A stretch of 64,000 bases of DNA from Bacillota bacterium (GTDB lineage Bacteria > Bacillota > Sulfobacillia > Sulfobacillales > Sulfobacillaceae). Positions 8,902 through 17,025 of this stretch are shown in pieces (positions within the stretch are counted from its first letter, which is position 1; each line of letters opens with the position of its first letter). The notes below the pieces were generated by a model. It had not been told where the DNA came from, made no database searches, and saw nothing but the letters and a program-made list of their open reading frames with translations. The stretch is from positions 310,001 through 374,000 of the forward strand of contig JAPNUO010000002.1 of NCBI GenBank assembly GCA_026627065.1, in the 5' to 3' direction. A program made the position numbers and the translations under genes.

Positions 8902-10074
8902 ATGATGGCGCTGGACAACGTGGTGGTCTTAGATTTAACCCGCATATTGACCGGACCGTTTTGCACCATGATGTTGGCGGACTTCGGAGCGGATGTCATC
9001 AAAATCGAGCCGCCGAACGGCGACGACACGCGACGGTGGGGCCCCCCGTTTATTCACGGGGAGAGCGCCTATTACCTCAGCATCAACCGCAACAAGCGCT
9101 CCATCGTCTTGGATTTCCGCCAGGAATCGGATCGGGAGGCCTTTCGGCGGATGGTGCCGCAAGCGGACGTCGTTGTCGAAAACTATCGCCCAGGCACGCT
9201 GGACCGGTGGGGGTTAGGCTATGAGGCGCTGCGCGAACTCAACCCCCGCATTATCCTCGCCTCTATTTCCGGCTTTGGGGCTACCGGTCCTGGCCGGGAA
9301 CGCCCAGGCTACGATGTGGTGGCTCAAGCGATGAGCGGCTTGATGGCCGTGACCGGCGACGGGACGCAGCCGATGAAGGCCGGCTTTTCCGTGGGCGATA
9401 TTGGCGCTGGCATGTGGGCCGCCTTTGGGATTATGGTTGCCCTGTGGGCCCGCGAGCGGACCGGCGTGGGGCAGTGGATTGATACCTCCCTTTATGAGGC
9501 GTTGATTTCCTGGCAAACCTACCAGGCGGGCAACTACTTTGCGAGCGGGGAATTGCCGCGCCCCCTGGGGACGGCCCATCCCAACATCGCGCCCTATCAG
9601 GCGCTGCGCGCCCAGGACGGATGGCTGGTGGTGGCTTGCGGCAATGATGCGCTCTGGCAGCGTATGGTGCAAGAATGCGAAATTCCCTTTGGCGACGATC
9701 CCCGTTTTCGCACCAACCCGGGTCGCGTGCGACATCGAGAACTGCTGATTCAGAAGCTGGAAGACGAGGTCTTTTCGAAGCGGCCCGTCGCCGAATGGCT
9801 TGAGCGGCTTCAGCGCGCTGGCGTTCCTGCAGCACCGATTCAGTCGTTTGCCGACGTCTACCGCGATCCTCAGGTGTTGCACCGCCAGATGGATGTGGTG
9901 ATCGACCATCCGGTGGCGGGGCCCATCCATCAAATCGGGATTCCCGTGAAGTTGAGCGGCACCCCCGGATCCGTGCGTTTGCCGCCGCCCCTTATGGATC
10001 AGCATCGCGCGGAGATTCTCCGCCAGTTTGGTTTGGCGGACGGTCCTTCCGCAACGCCTCCAGCCGACGTTTGA
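8902..10074 (+). CDS. Family III CoA-transferase (CaiB/BaiF)
   Basis: Moves CoA between acyl groups through a covalent aspartyl intermediate. The N-terminal signature GPFCTMMLADFGADVIKIE, the RNKRSIVLD segment and the catalytic Asp166 in GFSVGDIGAG are present. The 390 residues are the usual length. A strong AGGAGG eight bases upstream supports the ATG at 8902. The substrates (formate, carnitine, succinate, bile acid and others are known) cannot be predicted. The 3' end overlaps a convergent thioesterase gene by 83 bases. Confidence 0.9.
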   Translation: MMALDNVVVLDLTRILTGPFCTMMLADFGADVIKIEPPNGDDTRRWGPPFIHGESAYYLSINRNKRSIVLDFRQESDREAFRRMVPQADVVVENYRPGTLDRWGLGYEALRELNPRIILASISGFGATGPGRERPGYDVVAQAMSGLMAVTGDGTQPMKAGFSVGDIGAGMWAAFGIMVALWARERTGVGQWIDTSLYEALISWQTYQAGNYFASGELPRPLGTAHPNIAPYQALRAQDGWLVVACGNDALWQRMVQECEIPFGDDPRFRTNPGRVRHRELLIQKLEDEVFSKRPVAEWLERLQRAGVPAAPIQSFADVYRDPQVLHRQMDVVIDHPVAGPIHQIGIPVKLSGTPGSVRLPPPLMDQHRAEILRQFGLADGPSATPPADV

Positions 10075-10438
10075 GTTCCGCCTTGGGGATCAGGACCTGC
10101 GTAAAGACGCCCTGGCCAATGACGCCGCGCGCGTTGGCGGCCACCACGTCCGTGACGATGCGAGACGCCGCGCGCGCGCGAAAAGTGGCGGTGGCTGAGA
10201 AACTTTCGCCGACCAAGGTCGGCGCCGTGTGTGTCACGCAAATCTCAAAACCGACAGCGTCCTCGTCGTCGTCCAGATAGGGCAAAATGAGAGAGCGCCC
10301 GGCCCATTCCATCCATTCGATCATGCGGGCGGTGGCGAGCACCGGGTGAATCATTTGGCCGCCCAGGCGGGCCACCATGTCGTCGGTGACGACCGTGTGG
10401 ACGGTCGCGCTCATACCTTCTCTCAGTCCTTCGCGCAT
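9992..10438 (-). CDS. Hotdog thioesterase, fluoroacetyl-CoA thioesterase-like
   Basis: A 148-residue single hotdog domain. The run HPVLATARMIEWMEWAGR, followed later by VTHTAPTLVGESF, matches the FlK-like thioesterase layout, with a Thr, a Glu on the central helix and a His. Fluoroacetate itself is unlikely to be the substrate; the family is broader. GGGAGG five bases before the ATG sets the start. The long 83-base overlap with the convergent CoA-transferase means transcription of one runs antisense to the other. Confidence 0.7.
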   Translation of the reverse strand: MREGLREGMSATVHTVVTDDMVARLGGQMIHPVLATARMIEWMEWAGRSLILPYLDDDEDAVGFEICVTHTAPTLVGESFSATATFRARAASRIVTDVVAANARGVIGQGVFTQVLIPKAELKRRLEALRKDRPPNQTGGESPRDADP

Positions 10439-10522
10439 GCTTGCCTCCCTGGGCGTGATGATGCCCCCAGGTTGCCAAGGAACGCTGCCGCTGTCAAGAA
10501 TGTGCTGGGATTCGGGGACGGA

Positions 10523-11251
10523 CTATACCCGGCCCCGCACGGCATGGGAGACCGCCGGTGCGGCGACCGCAGCTTCGAGTCTGAGTGCGGTAACCGTGGT
10601 CCATTGCCGGCGAATGGCGTCGGCATCACTGCCAGGTTGGGCCGGGCCGGGGGCGTCCAGGGTGAGCCGGACAAGATGATGGCCTTCCCGAAATTCTGCC
10701 CAAGCCACTTGATCGCGGCTGCTTTCCGAAGACAGCGTCGTCCGGACTCGCCGTTGTCCCCCGCGGGTTGGGAAATTTACGGAGCATACGAAGCCGGACC
10801 CGGCTTGAACGGCGTCTTTTACGATTTGCGAGGCATGAAGCGCCATTAACCGGCGGACATGCGCCCAATCTGTTGGTGCCGCGGAAAAGGCGACCGATGG
10901 GATCCCCTTCAGGGCAGCGTATCGTGCCGCGCCTACCGTCCCCGAGACGTAGACGTCGGCCCCGAGATTCCAGCCGTGATTAATGCCCACGAGCACTATG
11001 TCCGGACGGTAGCCTAAAAAGGTCAGAGCCACCCGGATGCAGTCCGCCGGTGAGCCGCTCACGGCCCAACGACCGGCCCCACGTTCCTGAACTTTAAGCG
11101 CCGTCCCTAGCGTTACCGCGCTAGACTGGCCACTCGCATTGTGGTCGGGCGCGACGATCAGGGGTTGCAACGACTGGCGTCGCGCCCAATCCGTCAGGAC
11201 GGCAAGCCCTTCGGCGTCAATGCCGTCATCATTGCTGATTAACACCTTCAT
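10523..11251 (-). CDS. surE: 5'-nucleotidase SurE
   Basis: A metal-dependent phosphatase that removes phosphate from nucleoside 5'/3'-monophosphates. The 242-residue protein begins with the metal-binding NDDGIDAEG (Asp8, Asp9), followed by APDHNASGQSSA (Ser40) and VGINHGWNLG (Asn91); these are the four ligands known in SurE. The open frame continues 12 codons upstream, but the ATG before KVLISNDDG has a GGGAG site and matches the family N-terminus. SurE is often linked to stationary-phase survival. Confidence 0.92.
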   Translation of the reverse strand: MKVLISNDDGIDAEGLAVLTDWARRQSLQPLIVAPDHNASGQSSAVTLGTALKVQERGAGRWAVSGSPADCIRVALTFLGYRPDIVLVGINHGWNLGADVYVSGTVGAARYAALKGIPSVAFSAAPTDWAHVRRLMALHASQIVKDAVQAGSGFVCSVNFPTRGGQRRVRTTLSSESSRDQVAWAEFREGHHLVRLTLDAPGPAQPGSDADAIRRQWTTVTALRLEAAVAAPAVSHAVRGRV

Positions 11252-11371
11252 GATCCCCAACTCCCGGCGAATGATGCGGGCGAACACACCGCCTCGCTAG
11301 GTTCAGCATAGCGTGTCCCGGCGGGGCGGGGGTTACGGTAGAGTTAACATGACATAAAGAAATGGGTGGGA

Positions 11372-12166
11372 TCACGAGCCTTCGGCGACGATGGGCGAGG
11401 CGTGCGTCAAGAGGTCAAACGTGTCCGATCGCAGCCCCAGGCGCAAGGTCTCTAAGTTCAGGCTTCCCTGCAGGGGAATGTTGGACAGGTTAACCCCGGG
11501 GCCGATGCGGCGGATCCAGTAGACTTGCTGCGCTTTTTGCGGCGCCTCAAACATGAGCCAGCGGGGGTCCAAAGAAGAAGACAAGATGCCGCGGGCGACG
11601 TCGCGGCGAATTTCGCCGGATGGCAAGTAAAGGCCGATAGTGCCGGATTCCCGGGCCTCCAGAATCACCACGTCGGATCCTGACTCGCGGTCCTCCATGA
11701 TTCGCCGAACCCAGTCCTCGGCGGTCCAGTGGCTCGATTCCTCGGGATTTTTGCTGCCCACCTCGCTAAAGACGCGGAGGTGGGCTTTAAAGTCCCGGAT
11801 GATGTGGCGTCGGTCCTTGGCGCTCAGGTGGACAGTGCCGTCAGAAATTTCTACCACCGGACAGCGATAGGTTTCGAGCAGTTGAAAGAAGGCATCCAGC
11901 CGACGCTGCACCCAGTAAGCCTCAAAAAGCGTGCCGCCAAAGCAGTAGTCGACGCGATATTGCCGACAGGCGGCCACTTTCGCGTCGAGATCGTCGGTGA
12001 CCAGAGCCGTGCCCCAACCAAATTTGACCCCGTCAATAAGGCGATGATAGGAGCGGATAACATCGCGGAACCAGTCGGTGGGTGCGCCGTCGTCGATGCA
12101 CCACGTCATCCCTTCGCTGCGCGGCTTAGCGGGGCGTTCAAACACCTGCAACCCCTGAATTTCCAT
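11372..12166 (-). CDS. Phosphosulfolactate synthase-like protein (ComA/YitD)
   Basis: ComA adds sulfite to phosphoenolpyruvate to form (2R)-phospho-3-sulfolactate, the first step to sulfolactate and, in methanogens, coenzyme M. The 264 residues form a TIM-barrel enzyme with DGVKFGWGTALV, FGGTLFEAYWVQ and VVEISDGTVHLSAKDR, which are the family's characteristic strand ends. AAGGAGG 8-9 bases before the ATG defines the start; the open frame upstream has no ribosome site. No ComB, ComC or sporulation gene is adjacent. In B. subtilis the homologue YitD serves sulfolactate formation in spores, a plausible role here. Confidence 0.82.
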   Translation of the reverse strand: MEIQGLQVFERPAKPRSEGMTWCIDDGAPTDWFRDVIRSYHRLIDGVKFGWGTALVTDDLDAKVAACRQYRVDYCFGGTLFEAYWVQRRLDAFFQLLETYRCPVVEISDGTVHLSAKDRRHIIRDFKAHLRVFSEVGSKNPEESSHWTAEDWVRRIMEDRESGSDVVILEARESGTIGLYLPSGEIRRDVARGILSSSLDPRWLMFEAPQKAQQVYWIRRIGPGVNLSNIPLQGSLNLETLRLGLRSDTFDLLTHASPIVAEGS

Positions 12167-12359
12167 GAAATGCCTCCTTACACGCAGTCTGCATAAAACA
12201 TGGGTGGCGAGCTGTGTTTTCCTTTGGTTACCCGGCTTTCGGCTGGGCCGCCACTCCTCGTCCCGTGTCAGCGGGCCTGGATAGGCATCGCGCGTCGCGA
12301 GTGTGTGAGACCTGAGCACTTTTAAGATATGGATGATGGTATCATACGTTGGGGATTTC

Positions 12360-12389
12360 GAAAATAATGGGGAGGCGCGCGGCCTCCCC
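12360..12389 (-). terminator. Intrinsic terminator of the ykuS-like gene
   Basis: On the minus strand, GGGGGAGG pairs with CCTCCCC around a CGCGCG-rich loop and is followed by ATTATTTTCG. It lies immediately after the YkuS-like stop codon. Confidence 0.6.
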
Positions 12390-12396
12390 CGGAAGA

Positions 12397-12651
12397 TCAG
12401 GCCTGAATCAGGGCGCGGCGGTCCACCTCGTTCACGACATCCTCCGGCGAGCGGCCGTCGGCGTTAATCACCGGCGCGCGGGTCAGGGGATTTTCCCTCC
12501 CTAAGAAGTGGTTGTCCATGCCTTGGATGACAATGGCGTCGGCGATCTTCAGGGCGTGTTCGTCGAGCGGAATCACGCGATACCCGGCGTCTTCCAGCGC
12601 GCGGGCGAACGGAGACAGCGGCGGCTCCACGGCAACAGTTGCCTGACTCAC
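12397..12651 (-). CDS. YkuS/UPF0180 family protein
   Basis: An 84-residue protein of unknown function. AVEPPLSPFARALEDAGYRV near the N-terminus, IVIQGMDNHFLG in the middle and APVINADGRSPEDVVNEVDRR at the end match the UPF0180 pattern, in which a small alpha/beta fold ends in a conserved 'VIxAxGxTxEEVVxEVxxR' stretch. The start is a GTG seven bases after GGAGGT; a GTG three codons earlier lies within the ribosome site. It is transcribed away from the HIT gene, with its own terminator. Confidence 0.72.
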   Translation of the reverse strand: MSQATVAVEPPLSPFARALEDAGYRVIPLDEHALKIADAIVIQGMDNHFLGRENPLTRAPVINADGRSPEDVVNEVDRRALIQA

Positions 12652-12719
12652 TGGCCTCACCTCCGGTGTTAGGATGGCCTACCTGTCCTCGCGTTATGTT
12701 CGGCAAGCCGCGAGATGCG

Positions 12720-12748
12720 TTTTCTCTGGCGAAAGAAGACGGTATACT
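12720..12748 (+). promoter_or_regulatory. Possible sigma-A promoter of the HIT gene group
   Basis: TATACT at 12743-12748 resembles a -10 box. The hexamer 17 bases upstream (TTTTCT) is a poor -35. It faces the HIT gene and would give a leader of roughly 90 bases. Confidence 0.3.
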
Positions 12749-12841
12749 AGACGTTAACCTGGAAGATGCGGCGGGCGGCAGTTATGCGCTCCGCCGTCAG
12801 CCAATGGCCATGAGAGAGCGAAATATAGGAGAAGGATCAAA

Positions 12842-13240
12842 ATGCCGTCAGTCTTTTCGCGCATTATCACCGGCGAAATCCCGAGCCACAAAATATGGGA
12901 GGACGCAGCGTTCCTAGCGTTTTTGGATATCCGGCCGGTCCGCCCCGGACATACCTTGGTGGTGCCGAAAAAGGAGGTCGACTACTTCTTCGATTTGGAA
13001 GACGATCTCCTGTCTCGGCTGCTGGTGTTTGCGAAGCCCGTGGCGCAGGCGATTCGGACGGTGACCGGGGCGGAGCGGGTGGGTGCCGTGGTGGCCGGGT
13101 TTGACGTGCCCCACGCTCACCTGCACTTGATTCCTGCGGATCACATGGGCGATCTGGATTTTTCGCGGGCTAAGCCGGCGTCGCACGATGAGTTAGCTGA
13201 GATGGCAGCAAAGCTTCGGGAAGCGCTGGGATCGATTTGA
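12842..13240 (+). CDS. HIT family nucleotide hydrolase
   Basis: A 132-residue histidine-triad protein; such enzymes hydrolyse purine nucleoside phosphoramidates and related nucleotides. The N-terminal CxxC zinc pair of some members is replaced (SVFSRIITGEIP). The catalytic triad HAHLHLIP is complete (His91, His93, His95). AGGAGAAGG precedes the ATG. The stop overlaps the TTG start of the next gene in TTGA, so the two are translationally coupled. Confidence 0.9.
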   Translation: MPSVFSRIITGEIPSHKIWEDAAFLAFLDIRPVRPGHTLVVPKKEVDYFFDLEDDLLSRLLVFAKPVAQAIRTVTGAERVGAVVAGFDVPHAHLHLIPADHMGDLDFSRAKPASHDELAEMAAKLREALGSI

Positions 13241-14199
13241 TTGAGACACCCTTGACGAGATTGCTCGGCATTCGCCGCCCCATCATCCAGGGAGGCTTGG
13301 CTTATTTGGCGCGCGCGGAATTGGCGGCGGCGGTGAGCAATGCCGGCGGCTTGGGTCAGATTACGGCCACCACCTTGCCGGATGCCGAGGCCGTCACCCG
13401 TGAAATTGCCCGTGTCCGCGAATTGACCCAAGCCCCATTTGGCGTCAACTTTGCTCTGGGGCACCGGCCCATTGACGCCCTTTTGGATGCTGCGCTGGAT
13501 GCCGCCGTCCCTGTGGTGTCGCTCACCGGCGGGAATCCCGAGCCTTATGCGGAACGTATTTTAGCGCGCGGGGCCAAACTCATGGTGCTCGTGGCCGGTG
13601 TGCGGGCAGCCAAAAAGGCGGAGGCTCTAGGTGCGTCAGTCGTCATTGGCGTGGGAGTGGAAGGCGGCGGCCATTTAGGGCGGGATGATGTGGGCACGCT
13701 AGTGCTAACCCGTCGGCTGGCCGAGATCATCAAGGTGCCGGTGGTGGCTTCAGGGGGCATTGCGGACGGGCGGCAGCTCGTGGCAGCTTTGGCGCTGGGC
13801 GCAGCCGGCGTGGAAATGGGCACGCGCTTTGTCGCCACGCGGGAATGTCCGGCGCACCCGCAGTATAAAGAGGCTCTGGTGCGACATGAGATTCACGAAA
13901 CCACGGTGATTGAACGGAGCCTCGGCCGGCCGGGGCGGGCGCTGCCGTCGGCGCATGTCGCCAAAATTCAGGATCTAGAGGCCCAAGGCGCCTCGGTGGA
14001 GGAGATGTTGCCCTTGATTCGGGGGGAAGTCAACTATCGCGCGGCGGTGGACGGCGAGATGGAAGACGGTTTTGTCTGGGCAGGCCAGTCGACAGGGCTC
14101 ATCGACGACATCCCGACCGTCGGGGAGTTGCTGGATCGAATCGAGCAAGAGGCGCGTGAAGGCATGGCAGTCCTGTTGACGATGATCGCGGAGCGATGA
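13237..14199 (+). CDS. Nitronate monooxygenase/FabK-like flavoprotein
   Basis: A 320-residue FMN-dependent TIM barrel. RRPIIQGGLAYLARAELAAA, SNAGGLGQITA, VGVEGGGHLGRDD (with the active-site His) and VVASGGIADGRQ...GAAGVEMGTRFV are the usual FMN-binding and catalytic stretches. Members either oxidise nitroalkanes or, as FabK, reduce enoyl-ACP; sequence alone does not separate them here. No other fatty-acid synthesis gene is near. The TTG start overlaps the HIT stop. Confidence 0.85.
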   Translation: MIETPLTRLLGIRRPIIQGGLAYLARAELAAAVSNAGGLGQITATTLPDAEAVTREIARVRELTQAPFGVNFALGHRPIDALLDAALDAAVPVVSLTGGNPEPYAERILARGAKLMVLVAGVRAAKKAEALGASVVIGVGVEGGGHLGRDDVGTLVLTRRLAEIIKVPVVASGGIADGRQLVAALALGAAGVEMGTRFVATRECPAHPQYKEALVRHEIHETTVIERSLGRPGRALPSAHVAKIQDLEAQGASVEEMLPLIRGEVNYRAAVDGEMEDGFVWAGQSTGLIDDIPTVGELLDRIEQEAREGMAVLLTMIAER

Positions 14200-14205
14200 C
14201 AGGCT

Positions 14206-14832
14206 ATGGCGGAGGAGGACGCGTTGGAACCCATCTTGTTTATCTTTACCGGGCCATCCGGAGCCGGCAAAGGATCGGTCATGCGGGCCCTGTTGGAACG
14301 GGACAAAAGCTTGCACAAAGTGGTGACCTATACCACGCGGCAGCCCCGAGAGGGCGAAGTCGATGGCTTTGATTACCGCTTTGTCAGCGTGCAAACCTTT
14401 CAGACGCTCATTCAAGAAGGCAAGCTCTTTGAATATGAACAGGTGTATCAGGATCATTACTATGGGTCGCCGACGGAACTCTTCATTCCCGATCACGATG
14501 GGATTATTGAACTCGATTACAAGGGGCGCCTCAAGTATACTGCCCGCCATCGGCGAGTGGTCGGCATTTTTCTTCTGCCTCCGAGCTTGGAAGCGTTAAA
14601 GCAACGCATTTTAAGCCGCTCGCGGGTCGAAAATTTGTCGGCGCGCTTGGCCAACGCGGTGGAGCAAATTCGCCACGCTCAGTCCTACGACTATATTGTC
14701 AAGAATGACAACCTGGAGGATTGCATCGAGCGGGTAGAATGCATCATACGCGCTGAGCGCTACCGCCGACAGGGACAAGCGGAGCTCAAGGCTATGCTGC
14801 ACGACTTAAAGGGTGAAGAGTCGTTGTCTTAG
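14206..14832 (+). CDS. gmk: Guanylate kinase family protein
   Basis: 208 residues with the P-loop GPSGAGKG (residues 16-23), the GMP-binding TTRQPREGEVDGFDYRFVS and a Tyr-Gly-Ser (YYGSP). The segment normally reading ILEIDVQGA is altered to IIELDYKGRLKY, and the C-terminal tail is longer than usual. It should phosphorylate GMP to GDP, but the divergence leaves open a second, specialised guanylate-kinase paralogue. It starts six bases after the monooxygenase stop. The rpoZ gene that often follows gmk in Firmicutes is not present. Confidence 0.8.
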   Translation: MAEEDALEPILFIFTGPSGAGKGSVMRALLERDKSLHKVVTYTTRQPREGEVDGFDYRFVSVQTFQTLIQEGKLFEYEQVYQDHYYGSPTELFIPDHDGIIELDYKGRLKYTARHRRVVGIFLLPPSLEALKQRILSRSRVENLSARLANAVEQIRHAQSYDYIVKNDNLEDCIERVECIIRAERYRRQGQAELKAMLHDLKGEESLS

Positions 14833-14861
14833 CAATCACGAACGCGGCGGAGGAGACGGCT

Positions 14862-15194
14862 GTGACGGAAAAAGATATTGTAATCGTCAGCGTGGACCGT
14901 TCGCGGGCGGACATGGTGATTATCAATACAGCGGTGGAATTCTTGCACTGCCCTATCCGTGTGCCTAAGGAGGTTCTGCGCGCCTTGGGCTACACGGTGT
15001 TTCGCCCCCAAAAGTTGAAGCCGTTCGTGCATGCGGTCGTCTTTCGGCAAGCGGCCCGCCACGGGGGGCAGATTCCCCTCGGCGGCATTGAGATTACGGC
15101 GGACGACCTCGAGGGACTGCCGGTCAATCCTATGGCTCGGGCGTCAAGCGGCGATAGCGGTGATCAAAGTAAATCAGAGGACGATGAGGATTGA
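14862..15194 (+). CDS. Hypothetical protein with acidic tail
   Basis: I do not recognise this 110-residue protein. It has an alpha/beta-looking body (IVIVSVDRSRADMVIINTAV; VPKEVLRALGYTVF) and a C-terminal tail rich in Ser, Asp and Glu. GGAGGAGACGGCT precedes a GTG start, which supports translation. It follows the guanylate kinase by 29 bases, probably in the same transcript. Its last 65 bases overlap the end of the convergent flavin reductase gene. Confidence 0.6.
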   Translation: MTEKDIVIVSVDRSRADMVIINTAVEFLHCPIRVPKEVLRALGYTVFRPQKLKPFVHAVVFRQAARHGGQIPLGGIEITADDLEGLPVNPMARASSGDSGDQSKSEDDED

Positions 15195-15615
15195 GGCGCC
15201 CGAGATGCTCGACCTCGCCCACGACGATGTGATGATCGCCGGCCGGGATCACGTCGGTGACCCGGCACTCGAGAAAAGCCAGGGCGTCGCTGAGGTAAGG
15301 CACGCCGCTAGCAGGGCCCTGGCCCAGGCGAACTTCGGCTAAGAGGTCCTCTTGCGGGCCCGCCACCGCAAAGCGCTGGCTTATCCAGGCGTGTTCCTCG
15401 CCCAGGATGCTTACGGTGTAGTATCCGGCTTGCTGCACGGTTTTGAGCGTGTCTGCGCGATTGTCGGCGCAAAAGAGGACTAACGGCGGACGGAGCGAGA
15501 CAGACGTAAAGGAGTTGACTGTCATCCCGTGGGTGGCAAGACCGTAGCGGCTGAGCACAACCGTGACGCCTGTGGCATACAGGGCCAGCGTGTCGCGAAA
15601 GGCGCGGAGATTCAA
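15130..15615 (-). CDS. Flavin reductase family protein
   Basis: A 161-residue FMN-binding split barrel. FRDTLALYATGVTVV, THGMTVNSFTSVSLRPPLVL and DHHIVVGEVEHL are the family's flavin-contacting motifs. Such proteins use NAD(P)H to supply reduced FMN/FAD to a partner monooxygenase. The start is placed at a TTG (before NLRAF) with GAGGGAAGAGG upstream. The longer frame to 15789 runs through promoter-like sequence. No partner oxygenase is adjacent, although a nitronate monooxygenase lies 1 kb away. Confidence 0.82.
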   Translation of the reverse strand: MNLRAFRDTLALYATGVTVVLSRYGLATHGMTVNSFTSVSLRPPLVLFCADNRADTLKTVQQAGYYTVSILGEEHAWISQRFAVAGPQEDLLAEVRLGQGPASGVPYLSDALAFLECRVTDVIPAGDHHIVVGEVEHLGRLNPHRPLIYFDHRYRRLTPEP

Positions 15616-15756
15616 TCCTCTTCCCTCATTTCTTCTGGTATGATAGCACATCCGGCGACCATCCTGTGAAGTGATGCAATGCCGCTGTTTTAAGGCAGTC
15701 GGAAAGTGGAGGACTGTTTTCTGCAAGTGTCGAATGCTGTCACGGGGAGGGATCGC

Positions 15757-16345
15757 ATGAGCGCCGGCCTTGGTCGATCCGTTGACCATGTTTCAGATGG
15801 CGGAAAGCCTTCATTTGGAGGTTTCGCTGGATACGATATGCTGCCGGCGCGCCGTAGCTCACTTTCCTTTCAAGGACCGCGATGTTCAGCTCATTTTTGT
15901 CAATGTCATGCCAGGGACGCTGGGAAGCTGCGGGCTGAAGGTGGATCACCTCGAAGACTGGATGGCGGAGCAGGGTATGGGGCCTTCGCGAATGGTGCTC
16001 GAAGTGACTGAACGCGAGATCCTTGATCCCCGTCGGTTCTATGCCGCGGTGAGCCGGTTTCGGGCCGCCGGGTTTCGTTTCGCGGTAGACGACCTGGGGA
16101 CCGGCTACAGCAATTTGTCCCTGCTCGCGGACCTTGCCCCCGAATTTGTGAAGCTGGACTTAGGCTTTGTGCAGCAGACGCCGGCAGTGCCCGCGCGCCA
16201 ATGGCTGGTGGAATCGCTGGTCGCGTTTTCTGCAAAAATCGGGGCGTCGGTGGTGGCGGAAGGAGTCGAGTCCCCAAGCGTGGCCGAGGTGTTTCGCGCT
16301 TTGGGAGTCCCCTTAGCCCAAGGCTATTTGTACCAAGCTGCTTAG
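15757..16345 (+). pseudogene. EAL-domain (c-di-GMP phosphodiesterase) gene, truncated and probably frameshifted
   Basis: A good ribosome site (GGGGAGG, six bases) leads to an ATG at 15757, but that frame is not the EAL frame. The EAL sequence starts one frame over at 15770 (a TTG) with VDPLTMFQMAESLHLEVSLD. From there the domain is complete: the Asn of FVNVMPGTL, Glu of LEVTEREI, DDLGTGYSNLSLL, Lys of VKLDLGFV, VVAEGVES and the AQGYLY glutamine. The N-terminal strand with the ExL glutamate is missing. One base lost near 15766 would join ATG and domain. It may be a dead gene or a short, catalytically impaired c-di-GMP binder. Confidence 0.6.
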
Positions 16346-16468
16346 CCGGAAGACAACACACGCCCGGTCAAAAAAGAGGGCGAGCTGGCGCCGCGGATGG
16401 ACGCGTGTCGACTGTCCCTCACGCCTGGGAGCAAAGGGCGGAGCCGCTAAAGCGCGCTTTGCCGCGGT

Positions 16469-16885
16469 CTAGTCGACGACGGGAAGGTCGCGTCCGGCGC
16501 GAACGGCTTCAACCCCTTCCACACAGACGCCGTAGCTGAGCCATGAACACGTGCTGCATAGGGTGACAAGATCGTCGCCGCGGATGGCTCGCCGGATACG
16601 GTGAACGATGTCGTTCCACGGCACCACCTCGTCTACGGTCAAGCCTAAACCCGCGAGCACCTGACGGTCGCGTTCCCAGACGTCGTCGTCCTGGCAATGA
16701 TAGGGTGCGTAAGCCGGAAAGCAGGCGCACAAATCGTCCGGTCCGTCAATGATTTGCACTGGCGTGCTCGGCGTCGTACGGAGCTGTCGGTGGACCCGCG
16801 TCATGTTGGCGACGTAGTCTTCGGAATAGCCCATCCCCCGGTATCCTAAGAGACACAAAAGATGATGGCCACGGAGCCGGATCAT
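16469..16885 (-). CDS. DUF1284 domain protein
   Basis: A 138-residue protein opening with MIRLRGHHLLCLLGYRGMGY, the hallmark of DUF1284, followed by DLCACFPAY, YHCQDDDVW and LCSTCSWLSYGVC. The seven or so cysteines and paired histidines suggest metal or iron-sulfur binding, though the family's function is not known to me. GGGAGGAGGG before the ATG supports the start. It stands alone, convergent with the damaged EAL gene. Confidence 0.75.
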   Translation of the reverse strand: MIRLRGHHLLCLLGYRGMGYSEDYVANMTRVHRQLRTTPSTPVQIIDGPDDLCACFPAYAPYHCQDDDVWERDRQVLAGLGLTVDEVVPWNDIVHRIRRAIRGDDLVTLCSTCSWLSYGVCVEGVEAVRAGRDLPVVD

Positions 16886-17025
16886 CTGGCCCTCCTCCCT
16901 CCCGGCGGCACCTTGCCGTTCTCTGCCTCTATCGTATCATAGCTGCCAACCGATTATCGGCGAAATCGCGCTGTCACATCATGCAGGCGCGCCGACTTTG
17001 GGCGAAGGCCGAGACGCGCCCCGAG

